Assembly (NCBI RefSeq): GCF_018314255.1
Contig: NZ_CP073066.1
Location: 1,798,001-1,862,000 of the forward strand
Length of the DNA stretch: 64,000 nt
Origin: Lentilactobacillus buchneri
GTDB taxonomy: Bacteria > Bacillota > Bacilli > Lactobacillales > Lactobacillaceae
Direction: 5' to 3'
Shown here piece after piece: positions 26,293 to 35,890 of the stretch (the stretch's first letter is position 1; each line of letters begins with the position of its first letter). The translations under genes and the position numbers were made by a program. The notes under the pieces are model-generated. The model was given only the letters and a program-made list of their open reading frames with translations, was not told where the DNA came from and did no database searches.

Positions 26293-26335
26293 TTGTGTGA
26301 GGTTGATTCCTATGGTAAAATTATTGTTACCATAG
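26293..26335 (+). promoter_or_regulatory. TA promoter with palindromic operator
   Basis: -35 TTGTGT, 17 bases, -10 TAAAAT (26316-26321). The palindrome CTATGGTAA-N8-TTACCATAG (26310-26335) overlaps the -10, as expected for an autoregulated toxin-antitoxin operon. Confidence 0.6.
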
Positions 26336-26357
26336 AGTAACAGACGGAATTTTGAAA

Positions 26358-26687
26358 ATGCAATTTAACAGAGAATATGCAAAATTGGCAATCAATCAGA
26401 TTGAAAGTGCATATCGTAAGGGTGATATTTTAAGGCGCCCTGGACGACATGGATACGGACTTCATTCTGAGAAGACAGAAGCTTACTTGCGAGACCACGG
26501 AATTACCTTTCAAAAGGCACTGAAAGATGCTGTTCAGGCTCTGAGTACCTCGAAGTTAACAAGATTTCGTGGCCCATCTCCCAGTTATTTTCCGGGACAA
26601 TCAGATGGGGTTGTGTATGACTTTTTGGTGCCGCTTTATGATTCTAATATGTACATCAAGTTTTCACTCGTCGTCCGCAATGATTAA
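26358..26687 (+). CDS. putative MqsR/RelE-like toxin
   Basis: A 109-residue basic protein. The ending GVVYDFLVPLYDSNMYIKFSLVV, preceded by an S/G-rich stretch, recalls the C-terminal sheet of MqsR-type mRNA interferases; the match is by eye. It is followed after 92 bp by an HTH protein, the toxin-first order of mqsRA and higBA. The ribosome binding site is weak (ACGGAA), which would keep toxin synthesis low. The ATG at 26358 is preferred over the TTG at 26352. Confidence 0.5.
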   Translation: MQFNREYAKLAINQIESAYRKGDILRRPGRHGYGLHSEKTEAYLRDHGITFQKALKDAVQALSTSKLTRFRGPSPSYFPGQSDGVVYDFLVPLYDSNMYIKFSLVVRND

Positions 26688-26779
26688 CAATTCATAATTT
26701 TCGAATCATTTCATGAGTCTGATAGAAACGACTTTGGAAATTTTATTGAGTTGAATGTATGACAGGGGAGGCAACTAAT

Positions 26780-27310
26780 ATGAATCCTGTAAAAGTAAAT
26801 TCAGTCATTACTGAATATGATCCGATTTCTGACCAAAAGATCAAATATCAGAAAATTCAAATTTCTGAATCCGTGACTGTGAGAAATATATCTTTCAACA
26901 GTCCACACTACTACCTTGTCGAAGAGGGGCTGGACATTCATGATCCTCAGAACTTTGAAGTCCCATTTGACAATCCTGATGTGAATTTGCGGGCTGATTA
27001 TCAGATCTATCGTGAAAAAGTTGGCTTCCTGCAACCAAGAGAGATTAAAAAAGTCAGAGAACATCTGAGATTGAGTTTACGTGAAGTGTCAGCCATTTTA
27101 GGAATAAGTTATAGTACATTATCTGAAATTGAGAATGGATTAGTATTACATTCTCAAATTCAAGATACACTGTTACGAATGCTTGAACACACCTACACTT
27201 TGTCGACGATTGTCGAACAGCATAAAGGCTTGATTATTAACAGTCATGGGCTGAAAGCGTACCAGCGAATTATTGACAAGTTAAATGCTGAGAAAAATTG
27301 GGATTCATGA
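26780..27310 (+). CDS. HTH (XRE/MqsA-type) antitoxin
   Basis: A 176-residue protein. The central helix-turn-helix (about residues 82-125, with LSLREVSAILGISYSTLSEIENG) is of XRE/MqsA type. The amino-terminal domain lacks the zinc cysteines of classical MqsA and is probably the toxin-binding part. GGGGAGG precedes ATG 26780; the frame from 26759 would translate that ribosome binding site. The palindrome at 26310 is its likely operator. Confidence 0.6.
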   Translation: MNPVKVNSVITEYDPISDQKIKYQKIQISESVTVRNISFNSPHYYLVEEGLDIHDPQNFEVPFDNPDVNLRADYQIYREKVGFLQPREIKKVREHLRLSLREVSAILGISYSTLSEIENGLVLHSQIQDTLLRMLEHTYTLSTIVEQHKGLIINSHGLKAYQRIIDKLNAEKNWDS

Positions 27311-27414
27311 AGATTCGATGTGGCTTTATTTTTGCTTAACTGATGTAAATCATTTCCCGGATATGATACGATGAAAGCGTAGTACATTCGAATAAATATA
27401 AGGTGGTAAATAAA

Positions 27415-27855
27415 TTGGCAGAAAATGATAATTGGCAGTTAATGGGCGTTCGTTTGGATGGTTTGGGCTTTGACCGGAGTAATTTTAACCCGCAAAAGGG
27501 CCCGCAGATCAATGCTGAAACCCGTTTGGCATTGCCTAACGACCCGGCAGACAAATCAACCATGAGTGTCGTTCAAGTTGTCTCGACTTTCAAATTGTAT
27601 GACGATGAATTAGCCAAAAGCTATTTCACAGCAACCATTGCCGGTGTGTATCAGGTGCCAGGCAGCTTGACGGATAACGATGCTATTCAAAAGACAATTG
27701 ACGATGACAAAAACTTGCGAGACAGCTTCGCCCAACCGGTTGTCGATTACTTAATCGCGACCCTGGCAGACTTAAGCTTAAAGGCATTTGGCACGCCAAC
27801 CATTTTGAAGCGCGAGCAATTGATTGATACTTTGTTTGGTGCAAAGCAGCAGTAG
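27415..27855 (+). CDS. SecB-fold-like protein (possibly DUF1149)
   Basis: A 146-residue acidic protein. The order of strands VVQVVSTFKLYDDELAKSYF, a GVYQVPG turn, a long helix FAQPVVDYLIATLADLS and GTPTILKREQLIDTLF parallels the SecB chaperone fold (GIF turn, FPYARE helix, GTFPxLNL). It starts at TTG 27415, eight bases after AAGGTGG. It lies 104 bp behind the antitoxin and seems to have its own promoter (TATGAT near 27362), so it may be independent of the TA pair. Confidence 0.45.
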   Translation: MAENDNWQLMGVRLDGLGFDRSNFNPQKGPQINAETRLALPNDPADKSTMSVVQVVSTFKLYDDELAKSYFTATIAGVYQVPGSLTDNDAIQKTIDDDKNLRDSFAQPVVDYLIATLADLSLKAFGTPTILKREQLIDTLFGAKQQ

Positions 27856-27891
27856 TAGGCAACTATCTCAATATTAAAGGACAAATCAACA

Positions 27892-27927
27892 GTCGGCGCA
27901 AAGGTGAACACTTTGCACCGATTTTTT
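27892..27927 (+). terminator. intrinsic terminator
   Basis: TCGGcGCAAAG / CTTTGCaCCGA then T6. Confidence 0.8.
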
Positions 27928-28031
27928 GCACTCATAATTACCACTATGAGGAATCACACCGTATTCAAAGCTGGTAAATTGCGTTAGAATGTACAAATAT
28001 GTTAAATGAACGTCACGAATTGGAGGACCAC

Positions 28032-29972
28032 ATGAGCTACTTAGAGCTGCATAACATTAAAAAATCCTATTACCTTGCCAACCAGGAATTCCCGGTTTTG
28101 ACTGGGATCGACCTTTCCTTTAATCAAGGGGAGTTCGTCTCGATTGTCGGAGAATCCGGTGGTGGGAAAACGACGTTGATGAACATCATCGGCGGCTTGG
28201 ACAGTAATTATGCCGGCGACGTCGTTTTGAACGGCAAATCGCTCCGCCACGATACTGCCAAGCAATTGGATGCCTACCGGAGACAAACGATTGGTTTTAT
28301 TTTTCAAAACTTTGATCTGATCAGTCACCTGACTGTTTTCAACAACGTCATGGTGTCACTGCAGATGACCAAACTCAGCCATAAGCAGCAGGAGGCCCGT
28401 GCCCGCCAGCTGTTGGAACAGGTCGGCTTGAAAGACCACATGAAAAAATATCCCAATCAGCTTTCCGGCGGCCAAAAGCAGCGGGTTGCAATTGCCAGAG
28501 CATTGGCATCCGATCCTGAAATCATCATCGCTGACGAGCCAACCGGTGCTTTGGACAGCCAAAATACCCAAGAAATTCTGTCCTTACTGGACCAAATTGC
28601 CAAAGACGGCAAGCTGGTGATCACCGTGACCCACTCGGAGACGGTTGCCAACCACGGGACGCGGATTGTCCGCCTAGCTGATGGGAAGATCAGCGAAGAC
28701 ACCACCTTAAAGCCAGGTTATGAGAAGTCTCAAGCCAATGAGCTGGCAACTCACACGCTGAGATTTGGCGCAACCTTGAAGATGGCCTTGGAAAACATGC
28801 GCTATAACCTCAAGCGAAACCTGCTGATTGTCTTTGGCGCCGCCATTGGAATCTTTAGTGTGATTGTCATGCTGGGACTGGGTAATGGGGTTCAAGGATA
28901 CATCAACCATGAAATATACTCGCAGGTGAACCCCAACGCTGTTCAGGTCACTAAAAACGTGTCGGCTGATGCCAGTACCGATCCAAGCAAGATTAACGTG
29001 ACCACCAAAGACAAGAACCGATTCAAGGATATCAAAAATGTGAAGAGCATCGACGATGGCTACTTTGTTCAGAGTGGCACCCAGCTGCGACGTGGTCATA
29101 AAACGGCTTCAATCTCATTTATGCAGACCCATAATAAAACGATGCTGACCAAGAGCATTGCCAAGGGGCATGCGCCAAAGAACGGCGAGATTATGCTGAC
29201 CAAGGAATACGCTGAAAAGCTTAATAAAAAGCATCCATATTCGTTGATCGGTAAGCGGGTCACATTTTATCAGAACACGCTTAATAAGAAGAAACGTCCG
29301 GTTATGCTGACGAAATCACTGAAGGTCAGCGGAATTGCCAAAGCAAATACCGGGTCGACCTCGGTCACATACAGCACGATGAAGTCACTTTACAACTCAA
29401 AGGGCATCAAGATTCAGCCTAATTTTGTGACCGTCGAAATCGCCGGTAACGTTAAGAACGTCAAGCCGGTCGAGAATAAGATCAAGGCCTACAAGAACGA
29501 CAAGAAAAAGGCCGCTTATCAAATCACCGGTGTCGGCGGCTTCGTTGATACGCTGAACACTTATATCACCCTCGCAGTTAACGTCTTGGCAACGATTGCC
29601 GGAATCTCGCTGTTGGTATCTGCCATCATGATCATTGTGGTGCTCTACATCAGTGTCTCCGAGCGAACCAAGGAAATTGGAATTCTGCGGGCCTTGGGAT
29701 CTTCAAAGGGAAGCATCCGAAACCTGTTCTTCTCAGAAGCCTTCTTCATTGGCTTGTTCTCATCAGCTTTGGCGATTGCGTTGGCGGAACTGCTGCAGGT
29801 AGTGGCCAATAACATTGCCCAGCGAGGAATCAATTATTCAATCATGCAAATCACCCCCGGAAATGTCATTTTCGGCTTTGTGGTTGCCATTGTCATTTCC
29901 TTACTGGCAGCACTAGCCCCAGCGGCCTCGGCTGCTCGATTGGATCCAATTGAGAGTTTAAGTTACGAATAA
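28032..29972 (+). CDS. MacB-like ABC transporter, fused ATPase and FtsX-type permease
   Basis: A 646-residue single-chain exporter subunit. Residues 1-235 form the ATPase: Walker A GESGGGKTT (40-48), signature LSGGQ (144-148) and Walker B IIIADEP (164-170). Then come one membrane helix (about 268-292), an extracellular domain of about 210 residues and three carboxyl-terminal helices of FtsX type. The family exports peptides or lipids, or acts as mechanotransmitter. No MacA partner or sensor kinase adjoins. GGAGGACC precedes the ATG at 28032. Confidence 0.87.
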   Translation: MSYLELHNIKKSYYLANQEFPVLTGIDLSFNQGEFVSIVGESGGGKTTLMNIIGGLDSNYAGDVVLNGKSLRHDTAKQLDAYRRQTIGFIFQNFDLISHLTVFNNVMVSLQMTKLSHKQQEARARQLLEQVGLKDHMKKYPNQLSGGQKQRVAIARALASDPEIIIADEPTGALDSQNTQEILSLLDQIAKDGKLVITVTHSETVANHGTRIVRLADGKISEDTTLKPGYEKSQANELATHTLRFGATLKMALENMRYNLKRNLLIVFGAAIGIFSVIVMLGLGNGVQGYINHEIYSQVNPNAVQVTKNVSADASTDPSKINVTTKDKNRFKDIKNVKSIDDGYFVQSGTQLRRGHKTASISFMQTHNKTMLTKSIAKGHAPKNGEIMLTKEYAEKLNKKHPYSLIGKRVTFYQNTLNKKKRPVMLTKSLKVSGIAKANTGSTSVTYSTMKSLYNSKGIKIQPNFVTVEIAGNVKNVKPVENKIKAYKNDKKKAAYQITGVGGFVDTLNTYITLAVNVLATIAGISLLVSAIMIIVVLYISVSERTKEIGILRALGSSKGSIRNLFFSEAFFIGLFSSALAIALAELLQVVANNIAQRGINYSIMQITPGNVIFGFVVAIVISLLAALAPAASAARLDPIESLSYE

Positions 29973-29991
29973 TAGTTTGAATGACAATTTT

Positions 29992-30026
29992 AAGTCCTCC
30001 TGCGAATAAACGGGAGGGCTTTTTTC
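29992..30026 (+). terminator. intrinsic terminator of the ABC transporter gene
   Basis: AGTCCTCC ... GGGAGGGCT stem followed by T6. Confidence 0.8.
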
Positions 30027-30060
30027 GTATATCATGAATGTGCTGATCGAACCATGCTCA

Positions 30061-30081
30061 TGTTATAATTATGTTATAACA
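30061..30081 (+). promoter_or_regulatory. operator and -10 of AbrB/RelE TA operon
   Basis: TGTTATAATTA followed by TGTTATAACA: a direct repeat whose second copy is a perfect palindrome and whose first copy contains TATAAT. An autoregulatory site is likely. Confidence 0.55.
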
Positions 30082-30100
30082 TCAGTTGGGAGGAGATCGA

Positions 30101-30352
30101 ATGGCTAAAGTTAAGGTTCGAAAAATTGGCAACTCACTCGGGGTTCTTCTACCTAAGGAAAGCGGTGTCCACGAGGGTGATGAGCTGGAGTACACTCAAG
30201 AGGGGGACAAAATTATTTTAGACACACAAGAAGCGCAAAATGCGAGAGTTAGAGAGATTGTTGAAAATAGCTTCAAAGATTTTGAAACAGGAAATGTTTT
30301 GACTGAAGATGATATGGTCCGCATCTTTGGCAAGTACGGTTGGCATAAATAA
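30101..30352 (+). CDS. AbrB/MazE-type antitoxin
   Basis: An 83-residue protein with the swapped-hairpin AbrB DNA-binding pattern at its amino end (KVRKIGNSLGVLLPKE, residues 4-19) and an acidic carboxyl tail that would bind toxin. GGGAGGAG precedes the ATG. Its TAA stop overlaps the toxin ATG by one base, so the two are translationally coupled. Confidence 0.8.
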   Translation: MAKVKVRKIGNSLGVLLPKESGVHEGDELEYTQEGDKIILDTQEAQNARVREIVENSFKDFETGNVLTEDDMVRIFGKYGWHK

Positions 30353-30666
30353 TGGATCCATATGAATTGTCGTTCTCAAACGATTTTCAAATAAGCCTAA
30401 AACAGACAATCGCCATCTGGGAGAGCATTGGCATTGATGCCGGCAAAATTCAGACCTTTGTCTCAGATATTAATACCGCAGTGGCTTCACTCAAGATATT
30501 TCCAAATCGTTTTGCCAACGTCGATGAAAAATATCGCATTCCAGTACCGACTAAGCAAATTATTATCGGCGACCATTACGCAATCTTGTATCGAGTAAAG
30601 GAAGCGACACACACAGTTGAGATTGGGCCAACTTATAATTTGAAACAAATGGGTATTACTTTTTAG
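30352..30666 (+). CDS. RelE/ParE-family toxin
   Basis: A 104-residue protein with helix-rich start and the strand pattern RIPVPTKQIIIGDHYAILYRV, characteristic of RelE/ParE toxins. It overlaps the antitoxin gene (TAATG) and is cotranscribed with it. Whether it cleaves mRNA or poisons gyrase cannot be told from the sequence. Confidence 0.75.
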   Translation: MDPYELSFSNDFQISLKQTIAIWESIGIDAGKIQTFVSDINTAVASLKIFPNRFANVDEKYRIPVPTKQIIIGDHYAILYRVKEATHTVEIGPTYNLKQMGITF

Positions 30667-30681
30667 ATTCTCCTGAGAGAT

Positions 30682-30746
30682 CAGCACTCTAAGAGGCGCG
30701 GAAATAACTGATTGTCAGTCATTTCTGCGCCTTGTGCTGCACTCTA
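30682..30746. terminator. palindrome after the TA operon
   Basis: AGGCGCgGAAATaACTG / CAGTcATTTCtGCGCCT, flanked by AGCACTCT and GCACTCT. On the minus strand it opens GAGTGCAGCACAAGGCG, the same lead-in as family G elements. Confidence 0.65.
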
Positions 30747-30826
30747 GTATTGACAACCCACCCACGTGGTATACAATACTACATAAATAGTATTGGAAAC
30801 TACGTAAATATCAAAGGAGATTTCAA

Positions 30827-31693
30827 ATGTCCGAAAAGATTGCCATTCTCGCTGATTCCGGTTCCGATGTGCCGGCAGAATTGCTGAAACAATACGATAA
30901 TATTGAAGTTGCCCCAATGCTGGTGACCATGGCCGGCGAGGAATACCGTGACAATGTCGATATTACCCCGGAAGAATTTTATGCCCGCCTCGGCCAAGCC
31001 GATCAGTTTCCCAAGACTGCCGCACCCACTCAAGGGAGCGTGGAAGCTCACGTTGCCAGCTTGAAGGAACGCGGCTTCAACCGAATCATCGGCATCACCG
31101 TTTCGGCACATCTCTCAACGACATTTGGCATTTTCACCAATGTGGCAAGGGAAAACGCCGACATCAAGATGGACGTGATCAATACCAGAAATATTGGGAT
31201 TGGCAGTGGCCTTTTCGCGGTCTACGCTGAAGAAATGATTGACAGCGGTCAGACGTTTGACGAAACAATTAAATTTCTCAAGCAGTCTGTTGAGGACAGC
31301 CGGACGTTTTTCTATATTCCCAGCTTGAAATACCTGCGGGCAGGTGGGCGTATCGGCCGAGTTGCCGGGCTGATCGGCTCGGTGCTTAACATTAAGCCGG
31401 TGATCGCGACCGACTCTGAAGGAATCTATTTCCCGGTTGCCAAAGCCCGTTCCGAGCAGAAGGCCATCTCGAAAATGGTTCAGTTGGTCTCTGATATAAT
31501 CGCCAGCCACAAGAGTGTCCGAGTCGGCGTCGCTAATGGTGCCGACGTGCCCCTGCAGGAAAAAGTCTATGATCGCTTGCACTCGGCCTTCCCGCAACTT
31601 AGAATATATCGAGGAAGCGTTTCGCCTGCGTTAGGGGTTCACACTGGTCCCGGCTTGGTTGGGGTTGGTGTGCAGGTAGGCGAAGGCGAATAA
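30827..31693 (+). CDS. DegV-family fatty-acid-binding protein
   Basis: A 288-residue DegV/FakB-fold protein. It has ILADSGSDVP at residues about 7-16, GITVSAHLSTTF (lipid headgroup contacts) and the RAGGRIGRVAGLIG segment. Such proteins present fatty acids to the FakA kinase for phospholipid synthesis. AAAGGAG precedes the ATG. The DUF1836 gene follows after 15 bp, so they form an operon. Confidence 0.88.
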   Translation: MSEKIAILADSGSDVPAELLKQYDNIEVAPMLVTMAGEEYRDNVDITPEEFYARLGQADQFPKTAAPTQGSVEAHVASLKERGFNRIIGITVSAHLSTTFGIFTNVARENADIKMDVINTRNIGIGSGLFAVYAEEMIDSGQTFDETIKFLKQSVEDSRTFFYIPSLKYLRAGGRIGRVAGLIGSVLNIKPVIATDSEGIYFPVAKARSEQKAISKMVQLVSDIIASHKSVRVGVANGADVPLQEKVYDRLHSAFPQLRIYRGSVSPALGVHTGPGLVGVGVQVGEGE

Positions 31694-31708
31694 CGAAGGA
31701 GGGGTTCG

Positions 31709-32224
31709 ATGCCAAAAACGACCACCGAGCTTCAGATTAGATTGCCAATGTGGGAAGAACTGCCGGCATTTTCACTGCACTTGGACCAGCTGTTGGATCT
31801 GACCAACGAGTATCTGGAACCAATCATCGGCGACAAAATTACCAAGACCATGCTCCACAATTATTTCAAAGCTAAAATTCTGGTGCCGCCGGTCAAAAAG
31901 AAGTATCAGCGGACGCAGCTGGCCGGCGCAATTGTAGTGGGGCTGCTGAAGAACATTTTCACGTTAAACGAAGTGAAGGCCGGCCTGATCACCTTATTGG
32001 GAAATGGCACGCCCAAGACCGGCTACAATAATTTTGTGATTATGTTTAACGAGCAGGCTGCCAAGGCCGGCAAGGAATTGTCGGACCCCACCAGCTTGGA
32101 ACTGGCTTCAGCCGGCCAGCCCACTTTGATGCAGTATGATGCCGTCCAGTCGATATTGTTTTGGCTGTCGGCGAAGAATCGATTACATGAAATGATGGAT
32201 CCACAAGACCGTGATGGCGCTTAG
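31709..32224 (+). CDS. DUF1836 domain protein
   Basis: A 171-residue soluble helical protein with the DUF1836 pattern (LHLDQLLDLTNEYLEP, KITKTMLHNYFKAKILVPPVKKKYQRTQL), which looks like a winged-helix/MerR-type binding unit. Role unknown, possibly transcriptional. Its stop codon lies inside the terminator at 32209-32242. Confidence 0.8.
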   Translation: MPKTTTELQIRLPMWEELPAFSLHLDQLLDLTNEYLEPIIGDKITKTMLHNYFKAKILVPPVKKKYQRTQLAGAIVVGLLKNIFTLNEVKAGLITLLGNGTPKTGYNNFVIMFNEQAAKAGKELSDPTSLELASAGQPTLMQYDAVQSILFWLSAKNRLHEMMDPQDRDGA

Positions 32225-32242
32225 GCGTTTGTCACGGTTTTT
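32209..32242 (+). terminator. intrinsic terminator overlapping the DUF1836 stop codon
   Basis: CCGTGAtgGCGC ... GCGtttgTCACGG then T5. The left arm is coding sequence. Confidence 0.8.
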
Positions 32243-32384
32243 ATTATGGCGACATATATTCATAATGGGTCAGTCAATAACTTTATTACAAATGTGTGGA
32301 AATCGGGTTTGCCGTGAACTAAGATAGTCATGTGTGAATTGAATTCGTTTTCATTTATTATTGAATATTTATGGAGGGGTAAAT

Positions 32385-34403
32385 TTGAATAGTAATCATA
32401 AAATGTTATTGAGGGAGTTCTCTATTGGGGCAGCAGTTATGGCAGCAGTCGCATTAAGTGCACCCGCTCTGACGACCAGGGCAAGCATTCCAACTAATCA
32501 AAACGTGTCAACGTTAAACTCAAGTACCAAAGTTCAATCTGGCCATTACACCGAAGATAATTCCGAGGACAATTATCAATTTGACTGGTCTCTCAGTGAT
32601 GATGGAACATTGACGTTATCTAATGCAAGTTTTGTATTTGGCGGTAACAATTCGCCGATTAATTCCCACATCTCTAATCAATTACCTGCCGATGTGGTGA
32701 GTGCCGTTAAGAAGATCGTTCTGACTGGTAGCCCCGTTGCAAGTGGGAATATCCAATACTTGTTTTGTCACTTTGCCAATGTTGAAAATATTGATGTTCA
32801 CAATTTGAATGTTTCTGGTGTAACCAGCATGCAGGCCTTGTTCTGTGAAAATCAAAAGCTCGATTCGGTGAACATCTCATCATGGGATACCAGCAATGTT
32901 TCAAACATGGCTACGATGTTCTGGGAAGACCCTATCACGACCATTACTGGTTTGAATGATTTGAAAACTGGTCAGGTTACCGATATGCATGAACTTTTTG
33001 CGACAAGTAACTCTGCAGACAACTCGAAGGTGACTCAGCTGGCTCAAAGTTTTATTAACACTGCAGATGTACACAGTGTAAAAAACTTTGAAGGATTATT
33101 CGATAACAGCAACATGATCAACCTGGACATCAGCTCGTGGCACATGGATGCTGCCACTGACACTTCAAATATGTTTGGGGATTACCAAATTGCCCTTCAA
33201 AGCCCATTGGTAAGCTACACCGGCTCTAAAATGACCACTTTGACTTTGGGACCCGATGACAAGTTTGTACCGGTTTCTGAGCCAACTGCTGTTGTAGCAC
33301 CAACCTTTAACCCCTTTGGATCCACACAAACTTACGTTCCAGTAAGCCTACCTTCTGGAACGACCATCAATATGCCTGTCGATAAATCGGGCAACTGGGA
33401 GGCCGTCGGCAGCGGAACGGTAACGAATCCACAAGGTGCCACTTGGACAAGTGCTGATTTTGACACCAAATACGCCCCAACCGCCACACCGCGCCCAGCC
33501 AAGGAAACCTATGTCTGGAAGCACACGGCACCAAAGCTCAACATCAATTTGAAATCGCCAGTTACTTTGAAACAGGGCGCCAAATTTGATGCTGATAGCT
33601 ACTTTGTTTCCCTGACTGATGCTGGTGAAAATGCCATTAGTGCCCCGATTACCAGTCTTAAAGACGCTGAAGCATTGGGGATGACCATTTCTGGCGCTGA
33701 CAAAGTCAACACTAAGGTTCCGGGAACTTACAACGTCACTTTCAAGTTAGGCAGTCAATCCGCAACTTTAAAGGTTACAATTCCCGGTTCTTCAAGCAAC
33801 GGTGGCAATTCCAGCAACAGTAGCTCATCAACTACCCCAGCTAGCACCGCCCCAAGTACCAACAACTCATGGAACCCAACGACACCAAATCAACCCAACG
33901 GCAACACGGGCTTACCGAACTACGCTGCTGTAAAAGGTGACGCCGTATACGCCACTAAGGCCATCTACATGTACAGCTCACCAAACTTCACCAAGCATAA
34001 CCGAATTGCCAAATACACCAAGAAGACCCGGGCTACTCGGCCGATGTTTGTTGTGACCGGGTATGACAAGTCCAATGGTGGTGCTTTGCGCTACAAGGTT
34101 CGTGATGTTAATAAGGGATCGAAGACTTATGGTAAGTCCGGCTACGTTACTGCCAATAACAAGTATGTCGGCGGCGCTTATTATCAGACTATGCCCAAGA
34201 ACAAGAAGCTTACCGTAATTGCTAAGCACGGGATCAATTCCTATCGCTCAGCCAGCTTGACCGGCAAATCCAAACACTACAAGAAGGGTGCTCGACTGCA
34301 CGTTAAGAAGCTTGTGAAGCATAATTTGACCACCCGTTATCAGTTAACCAATGGTCATTATGTCACAGGAAATAAAAAGTTTGTCATTCAAGGAAATTAC
34401 TAA
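32385..34403 (+). CDS. BspA-type surface protein with SLAP/DUF5776-like wall-binding domain
   Basis: A 672-residue exported protein. Signal peptide 1-32; DUF285/BspA-like repeats (IDVHNLNVSGVTSM, VNISSWDTSNVSNMATMF, LDISSWHMDAATDTSNMF); an Ig-like segment ending GTYNVTFKLGSQSATLKVT; a Ser/Asn/Pro-rich linker; and a basic carboxyl-terminal domain with repeated IYMYSSPNFTKHNRIAKY-type motifs, as in lactobacillus DUF5776/SLAP cell-wall-binding domains. Likely an adhesin held non-covalently. Start at TTG 32385 after GGAGGGG. An ISL3 element is inserted directly after the stop codon. Confidence 0.78.
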   Translation: MNSNHKMLLREFSIGAAVMAAVALSAPALTTRASIPTNQNVSTLNSSTKVQSGHYTEDNSEDNYQFDWSLSDDGTLTLSNASFVFGGNNSPINSHISNQLPADVVSAVKKIVLTGSPVASGNIQYLFCHFANVENIDVHNLNVSGVTSMQALFCENQKLDSVNISSWDTSNVSNMATMFWEDPITTITGLNDLKTGQVTDMHELFATSNSADNSKVTQLAQSFINTADVHSVKNFEGLFDNSNMINLDISSWHMDAATDTSNMFGDYQIALQSPLVSYTGSKMTTLTLGPDDKFVPVSEPTAVVAPTFNPFGSTQTYVPVSLPSGTTINMPVDKSGNWEAVGSGTVTNPQGATWTSADFDTKYAPTATPRPAKETYVWKHTAPKLNINLKSPVTLKQGAKFDADSYFVSLTDAGENAISAPITSLKDAEALGMTISGADKVNTKVPGTYNVTFKLGSQSATLKVTIPGSSSNGGNSSNSSSSTTPASTAPSTNNSWNPTTPNQPNGNTGLPNYAAVKGDAVYATKAIYMYSSPNFTKHNRIAKYTKKTRATRPMFVVTGYDKSNGGALRYKVRDVNKGSKTYGKSGYVTANNKYVGGAYYQTMPKNKKLTVIAKHGINSYRSASLTGKSKHYKKGARLHVKKLVKHNLTTRYQLTNGHYVTGNKKFVIQGNY

Positions 34404-34407
34404 TATC
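34400..34407. repeat. left target-site duplication of the ISL3 element
   Basis: CTAATATC, identical to 35876-35883. It contains the stop codon of the surface-protein gene. Confidence 0.85.
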
Positions 34408-35875
34408 GGTTCTTCGTCAACTGTTGTTGGTGAACAAAATATTGGAGTTCTAATCACTTGGTGATTAGGGCTCTTTTTGTATGAACTCGAAAAGCGAACA
34501 GCACTCTTAGCCGGAATCTGAAGAAGTTTCGGTAACCAAATCCAGTGCGCTTAATGACTTTAATCTTGTTGTTTGAACCTTCTAATGGCCCGTTGGTGTA
34601 GTGGTGGGTGAAAGTGTTGCCAATTTCATCATGATGAGCCGCCAAGGTTTGGAGGGCTGCCAACATCTCTTCCGAGCACCCCTGCAGGTGGTGAAAGGCT
34701 TGATTATAGTTGGGCCAGTCGCGGTTTTTGATGGTTTCACGTAACCGATTCATCACGTCGTAAGTTTGCTTGAGCTCGGGATCAATGTCCAGTAAAGCAT
34801 CAACCACATCCGTGGCAGTTGCCGGATAAGGGAAGTTTGTCCACTTACGGAAAGCCTCGTAGTTAAGGTGATTGGCCGGCGTTAATAATAGTTTCCAATA
34901 GCGTTTCAAGGCGTGATACTGGCGTGAGGAAGTGGCCAGGGTTTTCATGAGACGCACTCGCGTCTTATTAAAAGCCCGGTTTAAAGCGTTAACCAGGTGG
35001 AAGGGATCGATGACAACGATGGCGTTCGGGAAGATCTGCCCAACCAATTTGGGATAGGTATAGTTCATATCGGTAACGATAATTTTCACATTTTCTCGCG
35101 CGGCTTGGTCATAATGTTGGAAGTACTTTTGAAGCTGATAGATGGTTCTAAAGGGCAACAGGTCAATCAATTCGTGGGTTTCCGCGTCCATAAATTCAAA
35201 GCTCATCGCGTCGGTGGCGCTCTTAGTACTTTTAACTTCGTCCATGAGGAGAACTTTGGGTAAGTAGTGCAGTTGGTTTGAAAGTCGTGTTCAGCGCGCA
35301 AGAGCTGCCGACCAACGAATGAATCCGAAGTGGACAATTCATTGGCAATGTGTTTGAGGCTCACTGGTTCCGTTAACTTCTCTAAACATTGTTTCCGGGT
35401 TGTATTTGAAATCGTGCAGTGCTTCGGCACTGCACTCGTCTGCGCCAGGAAGTTGGTATGACAAGCCTTACAGTGAAAGTTTCGCCGATTGAGGCATAGG
35501 ATAACCGTGCTGCCCAATGTTTTAGCGAATCTAATGGTGGTCTTCCGCCAACCATAGCCAATGATCTGGTGATCATTAATAACCCCACAATTGCGGCAGG
35601 CCTTGGGAGAATAGTTCAGTGATCCATTTAATCTGATTACCCCATCATCACCTATTTTGCCATTCTCAATTTTTAAGTGTTCATCATCTATTCCTAACAA
35701 CATTTTCGTAGTATCATTTGACATAGGGCATTTCCTTCTTTCTCTAAAATCTTCGTGGTTGTTGGTTTTGATGAACGGACAGGAAATGTCCGCTTTTTTT
35801 ATTCTAATGAAAAACAAAAAATCTGTCATCAGTAATAGATAAAAATCTATTACCAACAACAGATATTGTAGAGCC
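34408..35875. mobile_element. ISL3-family insertion sequence, 1468 bp
   Basis: Imperfect terminal inverted repeats: GGTTCTTCGTCAACTGTTGT at the left, and GGCTCTACAATATCTGTTGT read inward from the right. Exact 8-bp target duplication CTAATATC on both sides, the length usual for ISL3. It contains one frameshifted transposase gene. Confidence 0.88.
34454..35724 (-). pseudogene. ISL3-family transposase, frameshifted
   Basis: The amino-terminal part (start 35724, MSNDTTKMLLGIDDEHLKIE) has the zinc-finger ACRNCG...CKACH and HTH region. The carboxyl-terminal part resumes in another frame from about 35260 with KVLLMDEVKS, IVVIDPFHLVNALNRAFNKTR and the closing GPLEGSNNKIKVIKRTGFGYRN, the ISL3 DDE core. 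A one-base loss near 35275 breaks the frame. ISL3 transposases are normally made from one frame, so this copy is probably inactive, though it could be mobilised in trans. Confidence 0.85.
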
Positions 35876-35883
35876 CTAATATC
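35876..35883. repeat. right target-site duplication of the ISL3 element
   Basis: CTAATATC, matching 34400-34407 exactly. Confidence 0.85.
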
Positions 35884-35890
35884 TGAACGC

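Noticed and set aside
35203..35300. Possible programmed -1 frameshift in the ISL3 transposase
   Set aside because: No good slippery heptamer is present and ISL3 transposases use one frame, so a disabling one-base loss is simpler.
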